Positions 36,215-43,536 of a DNA stretch of 64,000 bases are shown piece after piece (the first letter of the stretch is position 1; each line of letters begins with the position of its first letter). The notes under the pieces are model-generated. The model ran no database searches. It worked only from the letters and a program-made list of their open reading frames with translations, and was not told the origin of the DNA. The stretch comes from Tenuifilum sp040752515 (GTDB taxonomy: Bacteria; Bacteroidota; Bacteroidia; Bacteroidales; Tenuifilaceae), in the NCBI GenBank assembly GCA_040752515.1, contig JBFMGQ010000008.1, forward strand, positions 1 through 64,000, written 5' to 3'. The translations under genes and the position numbers were made by a program.

Positions 36215-36222
36215 CATAACGC
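36197..36222. promoter_or_regulatory. Palindromic operator over the -7 element
   Basis: TATGCA-N6-TGCATA (36201-36206 and 36213-36218) is a perfect dyad, extended by GCGa/aCGC on each side. It covers the -7 box of the promoter at 36187-36214, so a dimeric regulator bound there would block polymerase. The regulator is not identified. Confidence 0.55.
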
Positions 36223-36244
36223 AAAAATAACAAAAGATTGGTAT

Positions 36245-37324
36245 ATGAGAAAAAATATTACAAAAATTTTAAGTGCACTCGGGTTTATTACGATTTCTGC
36301 TGCTTGTAGCTATTTGCCAAGAACTTGGATTGATGCATTATCGGGTGCATCCATTACATTATCCCAGAATGGTAATAGTTTATTCCACCAAACTGATGCA
36401 AAAAAACTGAATATTTCAGAGATTAGCATTCAGGGGGAGGTGAAAAAAACAGGAGTGGTTGATTTAAGAAAATTCTACAAGCGGGAAGTTTTTGTCAAAG
36501 AAGCTATTCTTGACGAAAGCAATGATCCTAAATTTATTGGTGCTTTTCGTTACATTGGGTATTCTCTTTTTGACCTTTTGAACTCTTATAATCTTGACAA
36601 AAAGAATGAAAAGTTTTTTAGACCTTCGATTGATGTGTATGTTGTTATTTCAAATGATAAAGGGGAGCACGTTTCGTTCAGTTGGTCAGAAATTTTTCAT
36701 ACTATTAACCCACATCAGATTATTATTGCCACTGAAGTGGCTCAAATAAAGCCACATAAAAAAGAAGTAAACTACCTCACGGGCAATTGTTGGAAGGTTG
36801 TAGCAGCAAATGATCTTTTTTCTTATAGAACAATAGAAAACCCAACTTCTATTACAATCAAATCTTTCGACAAAAAAGAATATCCAATCAACAGAGAAAT
36901 TAAACCTATGTATAGCCCAGCTGTAAATGTTGTATTTGACAATGGTTTCGATTTTTCTATTCCAACAATTTCAGATACTTCAAGAATTATTAAATACACT
37001 TCAATATTTGTTGGTATGGGGATGGGCTATCACCCCAATCCCGAATTTAAGGGAATACCTTTGAAGTCGCTTATGAAAAAACCTAACAATTTATTTGATA
37101 GGGAATGGATAATGAATGGATTAGTTTGCTTTTCATCAATTGACGGATACAGAGCAATTTATAGCTATAGTGAGTTGTTTAATAGAAGCGACCAAGTAAT
37201 TCCTATCCTTTCTATTCCAGAGAATGTTGAAGATGGTGGATATTATAGAATATACTTGCCAACTGACTTTTTTGCAGATAGGAGTGTTAAATCCTTGAAA
37301 GAAATCTATTTCTTTAAGGATTAA
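36245..37324 (+). CDS. Probable lipoprotein with two oxidoreductase-molybdopterin-like domains
   Basis: A 359-residue exported protein. 'ILSALGFITISAAC' is a likely lipoprotein signal (Cys21, with an unusual Ser at -3). Two copies of one fold follow. Copy A (about 60-205) has 'GEVKKTGVVDLRKF', 'YIGYSLFDLLN' and 'YVVISNDKGEHVSFSWSEIF'. Copy B (about 225-358) has 'FKGIPLKSLMK' and 'VCFSSIDGYRAIYSYSELF'. These resemble the sulfite-oxidase/YedY pterin fold, but I see no conserved ligand cysteine, so it is probably a binding protein rather than an enzyme. It likely works with the divergent TonB receptor as a surface or periplasmic partner. Confidence 0.6.
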   Translation: MRKNITKILSALGFITISAACSYLPRTWIDALSGASITLSQNGNSLFHQTDAKKLNISEISIQGEVKKTGVVDLRKFYKREVFVKEAILDESNDPKFIGAFRYIGYSLFDLLNSYNLDKKNEKFFRPSIDVYVVISNDKGEHVSFSWSEIFHTINPHQIIIATEVAQIKPHKKEVNYLTGNCWKVVAANDLFSYRTIENPTSITIKSFDKKEYPINREIKPMYSPAVNVVFDNGFDFSIPTISDTSRIIKYTSIFVGMGMGYHPNPEFKGIPLKSLMKKPNNLFDREWIMNGLVCFSSIDGYRAIYSYSELFNRSDQVIPILSIPENVEDGGYYRIYLPTDFFADRSVKSLKEIYFFKD

Positions 37325-37516
37325 TAATCAATATAGTATAGTTAACAAACCGGATACTCCTTTTATTATTCTTAGTGAATCGAGGGTTTTCTATTTTTAT
37401 TGTTTTGAGATGCTTCGCATCGCTCAACTTGATAAATATCCTTAACTAAACGACACTTGAAATAATTTGTGATAAAGTAAACAGGTTAAATTTAAACTTT
37501 AAGAAAAAACGCTAGG

Positions 37517-37647
37517 GTTCAACAAGGGATGTAACCATTTTGGGTTAAATGGATTAGGCAAGCGGGTTGGCACGCAGGAGCTTCTTAACGTAGGATATAT
37601 CTTAAGCCCCGCACCTCCAAACTGGTCACCCCCCCCAGCCGTTAAAT
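37517..37647 (+). repeat. attC-like palindromic element 3
   Basis: 131 bp from GTTCAAC (exact RYYYAAC) to GTTAAAT (exact GTTRRRY). It is close to element 2, with two blocks of about 25 bp fully identical (37522-37546 and 37555-37580), and has the same facing arms GGGATGTAACC and GGTCACCCCC. Its left core is complementary in 6 of 7 bases to GTTGGAC at 33632, the left end of the intervening 4 kb unit. Confidence 0.65.
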
Positions 37648-37703
37648 CCCTCCCTTACTCCTTGACTTTTTCTTCATAGCTCTGCGTTAAAACACACTAA
37701 ATA

Positions 37704-37737
37704 AAATCCCCCGGACTGTTTAGGTACCGGGGGATTT
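37704..37737 (-). terminator. Terminator of the aldehyde oxidoreductase gene
   Basis: Minus-strand hairpin AAATCCCCCGG/CCGGGGGATTT, 11 bp stem and 12 nt loop, followed by TTTTAT on the exit side, 26 bp after the stop codon. Confidence 0.8.
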
Positions 37738-37762
37738 GGTTAGGTTTGGTTAGGTGAGTGTA

Positions 37763-39916
37763 TTACTGCAATGGTTTTACTACTTCGATGAGCTCGGGTA
37801 AATCCATGCCAATTTTCTTGAGGTGCTCAATGGTGGGCACGCCATTCTTATTCCAGCCACGGCGCTCGTAAACGGCATCGAGCAGTTTCTCGTAGCGATC
37901 CTCGCGGTACTTGCGTAGGGCGGCCATCTTCTCCTCAAGGGTCATCTTGGTAGGATCAACTCCCACCTGCTCCTTAAGCTGCTTATCGTAGCGCTCCTCG
38001 CGGCTGAGGTACTCCTCCTTGGTAACAGGACCAGCAGCGCGGTAGGGTTGAGCGTCGTACTTGCGGGTACCATAGCCCCGGCGAATGTTGAAGATGCGCT
38101 GGAAGTTGTAAACGCGTTCGCTCTGGCGGATAAGCTCATGCTTATCGATATTGCTGCCGGTTACGGCGTTGTATATGGTAACGTAGTTGTCAACGTGCTC
38201 GGGAACCTTAGCTGGCTCATCGGTCTCGGCGTTGTTTTCGGGCTCAACATCGTTCCAGGGGAGCTTGCAAAGACCCTGAAGCCCAAACCATGTACGGAAC
38301 ATGGGGAAGTAGTGCAGCGCCTCGGCCTTATCCTCAAAGGTTGGTATGTGGTTGTTAACCATATCCATGAAAATGAGCCAAGCCTCGTCGTGTTGTGGGC
38401 CCTTGTTGGTCATGGCGTAGCCACCCTGCTGTGCCAACGATTCCTTTGAAACGTACTGGCTGTACTCCAGGCCTTTGTTAACCATGGCAATGTCGTTCAG
38501 GAATTTCTCATCGGCACCGTACTCCTTAACAAAGTGTTCCTTAAGCTTTTTAACGCCCATCCCGGCAAGTTTACCAAAGCCTTCGCCTCGGGCAACCTGG
38601 TGCAGCAGCTCAAGGGCAGCATCCTTGTTGCCAAACCTGAGTTCCAGACCACCGGTACGCTCCTTATTAAGAATACCGCGCTCATAGCACTCCATGATGA
38701 ATGCCATGGTGGTGCCCCAGGTGATGGTGCAAATGCCGTAGGTATCGCAGTAGAAGTTGGCCTCAATAACGTATTCAGGATCAAAAATTCCGCAGTTGGA
38801 GCCTAATCCGGCAGCGGTTTCGTACTCGGGACCATCAACAATCACTTTCTGTCCCTTGTAGGGGCCGGTTTTAATCTCGAACTTATCCACACCCTTGGCG
38901 CAGCTCATGTTGCAACCAATCCAGCAACCATCGGGAACACCCTGGGTGAAGTAGCTCTTCCATACATCGGAATGAATCTTGTGAGCATCCTTATGCGAGC
39001 CGTACTGGAAGTTGTGGGTTGGGAGCAGGTCGTAATCGTTCATGATTTCAACCAGGTGGGCGGTACCCTTGCTGCGCATCTGGCACTGCTTATCGTCGAG
39101 CTCACGTATTTCGCGGTTAAAGCGGCGGCCACGCTCAGCAATGGCTTCAAGGTCGGCCACGTTGTTAAGGTTACCCTTAACGCCGGGAATCTTGCAAACA
39201 ATAGCCTTAATCTTCTTATCGCGGAAAACGGTACCAATACCACCACGGCCGGCTTGCTTTAGGCGGATGCACTTACGTTTGGGATCGTAGAAGGTGAAGT
39301 TTAGCATGCCAATAAGGCTATGGTCGGCAGCAGCGCCAGTTGATACTATACCGATATTCTTCTTATCGGCTTCGTCGTTGGCAAACATCTCGCTTAGCAC
39401 CTCGCCAAGAATATGGCTGTCGAGCGGCTCGGCGGGAGCTTCAAAAATCTCAACCTTATGCTCAACGCCGTCGATGTAAATGATCACATCGTTTTTAGCC
39501 TTTCCCTGAATCTCAAGGGCATCAAAACCTGAGAACTTGAGGAAAGGACCAAAGAAACCACCTACGTTTGAGTCGATAACAATATCGGTTTGGGGCGAGA
39601 TGGTACAAACTATCGATTTACCAGTACCAGAGTACTGGGTGATACCGCCAATGGGACCCGAAGAGATAACAATCTCGTTCTCGGGGTCGTTCCATTTGGT
39701 ATTGGGTTTGGTTGCATCCCACAAAAGGCGCAGGTCGTAACCCTTACCGCCAATGAATTTCTCCTTCATGATTGGGGGTACGGGTTTTTCCTTAACCTCG
39801 TTGGTTCCAACGTTTATGTACAAGGTTTTATCGGTGTAGCCGCGGTAAAGCGGTTTCCACTCGTACTTCCACTGGTTCAGCATCTTGTGCTGCTTAGCCA
39901 TTTCCTTAACGTCCAT
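37763..39916 (-). CDS. Tungsten-type aldehyde:ferredoxin oxidoreductase
   Basis: A 717-residue AOR-family enzyme that oxidises aldehydes to acids (or the reverse) with ferredoxin, using W- or Mo-bis-pterin and [4Fe-4S]. Domain 1: 'FIGGKGYDLRLLW', 'VISSGPIGGITQYSGTGKS', 'IDSNVGGFFGPFLKFSGFD', 'AGRGGIGTVFRDKKIKAI'. Pterin contact 'GPEYETAAGLGSNCGI'. The cluster motif reads 'GCWIGCNMSC', spacing C-x3-C-x3-C instead of the usual C-x2-C-x3-C; 'LQGLCKLPW' probably supplies the fourth Cys. It stands alone with its own terminator; no ferredoxin subunit is next to it. Paralogues with other roles exist, so the substrate is uncertain. Confidence 0.9.
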   Translation of the reverse strand: MDVKEMAKQHKMLNQWKYEWKPLYRGYTDKTLYINVGTNEVKEKPVPPIMKEKFIGGKGYDLRLLWDATKPNTKWNDPENEIVISSGPIGGITQYSGTGKSIVCTISPQTDIVIDSNVGGFFGPFLKFSGFDALEIQGKAKNDVIIYIDGVEHKVEIFEAPAEPLDSHILGEVLSEMFANDEADKKNIGIVSTGAAADHSLIGMLNFTFYDPKRKCIRLKQAGRGGIGTVFRDKKIKAIVCKIPGVKGNLNNVADLEAIAERGRRFNREIRELDDKQCQMRSKGTAHLVEIMNDYDLLPTHNFQYGSHKDAHKIHSDVWKSYFTQGVPDGCWIGCNMSCAKGVDKFEIKTGPYKGQKVIVDGPEYETAAGLGSNCGIFDPEYVIEANFYCDTYGICTITWGTTMAFIMECYERGILNKERTGGLELRFGNKDAALELLHQVARGEGFGKLAGMGVKKLKEHFVKEYGADEKFLNDIAMVNKGLEYSQYVSKESLAQQGGYAMTNKGPQHDEAWLIFMDMVNNHIPTFEDKAEALHYFPMFRTWFGLQGLCKLPWNDVEPENNAETDEPAKVPEHVDNYVTIYNAVTGSNIDKHELIRQSERVYNFQRIFNIRRGYGTRKYDAQPYRAAGPVTKEEYLSREERYDKQLKEQVGVDPTKMTLEEKMAALRKYREDRYEKLLDAVYERRGWNKNGVPTIEHLKKIGMDLPELIEVVKPLQ

Positions 39917-40242
39917 AGTGTTTATGTTTTGGTTTAATTTTTAGTTCTGTTATAGTATTCGCAGCTATAAAAGTACCCGTAAAGTTATCAATAAAAAATG
40001 ACTTCTATCAATATGAAATCGTTTGCATATTGGAATATTGCCGCGAAAGCCATGTGCAAACTATCATTTTTATAGCGATTTTTCAATTTTTTATTCGAAT
40101 TGTTATTCCTCTGAAATTCTATCACTTAAAAAATTATTCGAAATTTAACACAAATTAGTCGAATATTTTATTCACCGTTTAAGCCTATGTTGTATTTTTG
40201 GAACGTTAAACTAAAATGTTCGAAAGTTTAAATACTCTAAAT
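39917..40242. other. Divergent regulatory gap between AOR and tetR
   Basis: AT-rich with no ORF. TTCGAA at 40094-40099 and 40137-40142 and TCGAA at 40159-40163 are spaced 43 and about 21 bp, close to multiples of a helical turn, and are candidate TetR operator parts. TATTTTTG at 40193-40200 is a -7 candidate for tetR. Confidence 0.45.
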
Positions 40243-40839
40243 ATGAACCAGTTAGAAGATAGCCACAAGGGAATGCGCGAGAATATTGTTAGCGCGGCTA
40301 CCGAAGTTTTCAGCCGGTATGGCTTTAAGAAAACATCGATGGAGGATATTGCCCGGGCACTACGAATGGGTAAAAGCTCCATTTACTACTACTTTAAGGG
40401 TAAGGAGGAGATTTTTCAGGCAGTGGTTGACCGGGAAGCCAACCTGCTTAGGGTTAAGGTTAAGGAGATACTTGAGAGTGGGCTGCCCGTTACCGAAAAG
40501 CTTCGCTCCTACGTTAAGATGCGAATGGATTTAATCAAGCAGCTATCAAACTACATGGAAATCCTTAAGAACGACGACCTAATGAACCTGGAGCTAACCG
40601 AAAAGTTCAGGAAAAAGTACGACGACGAGGAGATAACCATTGTAAAACAGATGCTTGAGGAGGGTATAAATAGGAATGAGCTCAAGGTAAAGGATTTAAA
40701 CCTATCGGCATTGGCCATAGTTACGGCCATGAAAGGATTGGAGATTCCACTGGTTACCTCAACCATGGGTGTGGAGAGCCTTAATATGGTTATTGACGAT
40801 ATGCTCGATATTCTTTTTTACGGAATTGTAAAACGTTAA
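40243..40839 (+). CDS. TetR/AcrR-family repressor of the efflux operon
   Basis: A 198-residue regulator. The N-terminal helix-turn-helix is typical: 'IVSAATEVFSRYGFKKTSME', 'DIARALRMGKSSIYYYFKGK', 'EEIFQAVVDRE'. The C-terminal helices form a ligand pocket of unknown specificity. I prefer ATG 40243 (MNQLEDSHKG) because TetR proteins usually have about 10 residues before the first helix; the frame reaches to ATG 40216. The tolC-like gene starts 12 bp after its stop, so the repressor heads the operon it probably controls. Confidence 0.88.
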   Translation: MNQLEDSHKGMRENIVSAATEVFSRYGFKKTSMEDIARALRMGKSSIYYYFKGKEEIFQAVVDREANLLRVKVKEILESGLPVTEKLRSYVKMRMDLIKQLSNYMEILKNDDLMNLELTEKFRKKYDDEEITIVKQMLEEGINRNELKVKDLNLSALAIVTAMKGLEIPLVTSTMGVESLNMVIDDMLDILFYGIVKR

Positions 40840-40851
40840 CATACAACAGCT

Positions 40852-42366
40852 ATGAAGATTTTAAGATTGGTTTCTTTTTTCGGGGCATGGCTAATTGGTA
40901 TTGGCTATGTTTCGGGTCAGCAAGTTCTAACTCTGGAACAGTGCCGGCAAATGGCGCTGGAGCATAACCAAAAGGTTTTAATTGCCGATGAGCATGTTGA
41001 AGCGGCAGGTGCATTGAAGCGTTCTGCACAAACACAATTCCTGCCAAGTATTAGCGCAAATGGGCTTTATACCCGTACCAACAAGAAGTTTAGCCTTCTC
41101 GACAAGGATTTGATGCTTCCGGTGATACCCTACACGGCCATTGACCCTGCCACGGGAGGACTGAACAGTGCAATTCTTAGCCCTACCCTCCCCGATGGAA
41201 CACCCAATCCAAACTTCAATCCATCTGTATTTGGCAGCACATTTGCCATCAACCCAAGCACTGGGAAGCCCTATACCGATAGCGAAGGAAATCCACTCTT
41301 TCAGAAATACACATGGCTTCCTAAGGACAAGGCCGAGTTTGGCGAGAAGAATGTTTACGCGGCTGGCATAAACCTTACTCAGCCCATTTTCACGGGTGGT
41401 AAGATTAGAGAAACCTATCGTATTACTAAATACGGCGAGAAACTTGCCCAGGCTCAAAGCGAAGCTGAACGTACCGAGGTACTATACAAAACAGAGGAAT
41501 CGTACTGGCGTGTTGCAGCAGTGGCCGAAAAGGTTAAGCTGGTTCAGGCTTACATTGCCCTGCTCGATAAGCTCAATACCGACCTGGAAAACTACTATGC
41601 CGAGGGCATAATCATAAAGAATGACCTGCTTAAGGTAAAGGTAAAGAAAAACGAAGCCGAGCTAAACCTGCTGAAAGCGCAGAACGGACTTACCCTATCC
41701 AAAATGGCTCTTTGCCAGCAGGTAGGATTACCCCTTAATACCGATATAGTTATAGCTGACTCATTACCAGCTCTAATGGAGCCCATAGCCCAAATGAACT
41801 ACACCGACTCGGCTTTGGCCCGCCGTCCTGAGATTGAGGCGCTTAACCAAACCATCAATATTGCCAAGTCCGGTGTTAACCTGATGAAATCGCGCTACAT
41901 GCCAAACATTGGTTTAACTGCCAACTACATGTTCTTTAACCCCAACCCCTACAACGGGCTCACCGAGAACTTTGGTGGCGACTGGAGCGTAGGTGTTGCT
42001 ATAAACGTTCCCATTTTCCACTGGAACGACCGTGGCCATACCCTTAAGGCAGCCCGAAGCGAACAGCGCGTAGCTGAACTTAAGATGGACGAAGCTAAGG
42101 AGCTAATCAGCCTTCAGGTGCAGCAGGCCATTTTTCAGCTCAACGAGTCAATCAAGAAGGTTGAGATGGCTCAGGTAAACCTAAAACAGGCCGAGGAAAA
42201 CCTAAAGGTTACCCGCGATGCCTTTGAGAGTGGTCGTCAAAAAACTTCCGACGTGCTTGAGGCTCAAGCCATGTGGCAGAATGCTTTCAGCGACCTGATT
42301 GATGCTCGCATGGAATACAGGCTGAATGTGGTTAACCTGAAACGGGTTACGGGAAGTTTGAAATAG
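40852..42366 (+). CDS. TolC-family outer-membrane efflux protein
   Basis: A 504-residue protein with a signal peptide (LVSFFGAWLIGIGYVSGQ) and the two helical-hairpin repeats of TolC: 'LTLEQCRQMALEHNQKVLIA' starts the first and 'RRPEIEALNQTINIAKSGVN' the second, with 'NLTQPIFTGGKIRET' and 'VAINVPIFHWNDRGHTLKAA' as barrel strands. An insertion of about 80 residues (90-165, rich in Pro, Asn, Thr) follows the first helix. Outer-membrane channel for the pump encoded downstream. Confidence 0.93.
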   Translation: MKILRLVSFFGAWLIGIGYVSGQQVLTLEQCRQMALEHNQKVLIADEHVEAAGALKRSAQTQFLPSISANGLYTRTNKKFSLLDKDLMLPVIPYTAIDPATGGLNSAILSPTLPDGTPNPNFNPSVFGSTFAINPSTGKPYTDSEGNPLFQKYTWLPKDKAEFGEKNVYAAGINLTQPIFTGGKIRETYRITKYGEKLAQAQSEAERTEVLYKTEESYWRVAAVAEKVKLVQAYIALLDKLNTDLENYYAEGIIIKNDLLKVKVKKNEAELNLLKAQNGLTLSKMALCQQVGLPLNTDIVIADSLPALMEPIAQMNYTDSALARRPEIEALNQTINIAKSGVNLMKSRYMPNIGLTANYMFFNPNPYNGLTENFGGDWSVGVAINVPIFHWNDRGHTLKAARSEQRVAELKMDEAKELISLQVQQAIFQLNESIKKVEMAQVNLKQAEENLKVTRDAFESGRQKTSDVLEAQAMWQNAFSDLIDARMEYRLNVVNLKRVTGSLK

Positions 42367-42400
42367 ATAATAGTGTTCAGTGTACAGTTTACAGCTGTTA

Positions 42401-42440
42401 CTTTAAACCTTGAACCTTGAACCTTAAACCTTAAACTTTG
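42401..42440 (+). repeat. Imperfect heptamer tandem repeat
   Basis: About five and a half units of a TRAACCT heptamer ('taaacct tgaacct tgaacct') within the gap between the tolC-like and adaptor genes. Similar period-7 text (tttatcc, three units) is at 27071-27093. Confidence 0.5.
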
Positions 42441-42469
42441 AACTAATTAAAACTACAAAATATTAAACC

Positions 42470-43513
42470 ATGAAACGATTAATTTTACTATTTACAGCAG
42501 CTGCTGCGTTGGTTTTTGTATCGTGCAGTGGCAATAAGCAGGAACAAGCCCAAAGCGAAGTGAATGTTCCGCTTGTATCCACCATCAGGGTTGAGGAGCG
42601 CACTTTCAATCCGATTCTAACCTTTACAGGTACAGTATTTGCCAACAAGGAGGCAAACTTAGGCGCTACCCTACCCGGAAAGGTTGAAAAAATCTACTTT
42701 GAGGAGGGCCAGATGGTTAAAAAGGGCGATCTCATTGTGGAACTTTCCGATGAGATGCTTACCCAGGCAATGATTGAGCACGAAACCATCAAGAAGGATT
42801 TTGAGCGTGTATCGCGCTTACGCGAGAAGGGAAGCATAAGCGAGATGGAGTACGACCATGTTAAGGCTAAATACGATGCTTCAACCGCAAAGGTCGAAAT
42901 GGTTAAAAAGAACACACAGGTTTACGCTCCCTTCAGCGGCATAATTGCCGAGCGAATGATGGGGGAAGGAGAAGTTTACTTCCTTAACCCCGGTCTGGAG
43001 CCCGGCTATTCCATGCGTTCGGGCATTGTTAGGCTGATGCAAATTGACCCTGCTACTGTAAAGTTCGATGTGAACGAAAAGGATTTAATCCATATCCGTA
43101 AAGGCCTACCGGTGGTGGTTAAGCTCGATGGTATGCCCGGAAAAACCTTTCAGGGGAAGGTTGATAGAATTAAGCCCATGCTCTCAACCACAACCCGTTC
43201 CACATCGGTTGAGGTTACCATTCCCAACTCAAACATGGAGGTTAAACCGGGGATGTTTGCCTTTGTTGATGTAATGCTACCCGAGGTGAAATCGGCAGTG
43301 GTGCCCCTGCGTAGCATATACCGTATGCCTGGCACATCGGACGATTTTGTATTTACTGTGGTTAACGATACCGTTCACCGTGTTAAGGTTGAGCGCCTGC
43401 AAACCATTGGTGAGCACGTTGCCGTTAGGGGTATCGATGCAGGTACCGAAATTATCCTCGAAGGCAAAAACCGCGTGAACGACGGTTTAAAGGTTAAGGT
43501 GAGCAACAGGTAA
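42470..43513 (+). CDS. RND periplasmic adaptor (membrane fusion) lipoprotein
   Basis: A 347-residue MFP. 'AALVFVSCSGNKQ' is a lipobox (Cys about 19). Then barrel-sandwich/lipoyl halves ('ANKEANLGATLPGKVEKIYF', 'VYAPFSGIIAERMMGEGEVY') around a short coiled coil, a beta-barrel ('VKFDVNEKDLIHIRKGLPVV') and a membrane-proximal domain. It bridges the RND pump and TolC. Confidence 0.93.
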   Translation: MKRLILLFTAAAALVFVSCSGNKQEQAQSEVNVPLVSTIRVEERTFNPILTFTGTVFANKEANLGATLPGKVEKIYFEEGQMVKKGDLIVELSDEMLTQAMIEHETIKKDFERVSRLREKGSISEMEYDHVKAKYDASTAKVEMVKKNTQVYAPFSGIIAERMMGEGEVYFLNPGLEPGYSMRSGIVRLMQIDPATVKFDVNEKDLIHIRKGLPVVVKLDGMPGKTFQGKVDRIKPMLSTTTRSTSVEVTIPNSNMEVKPGMFAFVDVMLPEVKSAVVPLRSIYRMPGTSDDFVFTVVNDTVHRVKVERLQTIGEHVAVRGIDAGTEIILEGKNRVNDGLKVKVSNR

Positions 43514-43536
43514 AAATCCTAAAAAAACGGAAGAAA

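Larger units (their letters stand above)
37325..37762. other. Gap between the cassette module and the aldehyde oxidoreductase gene
   Basis: No gene is seen. It holds a small GATGC-ttc-GCATC hairpin (37409-37421) without T-tract, attC-like element 3 (37517-37647) and the AOR terminator (37704-37737). Composition returns to that of the core after about 37650. Confidence 0.5.

Noticed and set aside
36212..36244. Upstream ATG for the duplicated-fold lipoprotein
   Set aside because: It lies within the -7 element and operator, before the expected transcription start; the ATG at 36245 gives a proper signal peptide.
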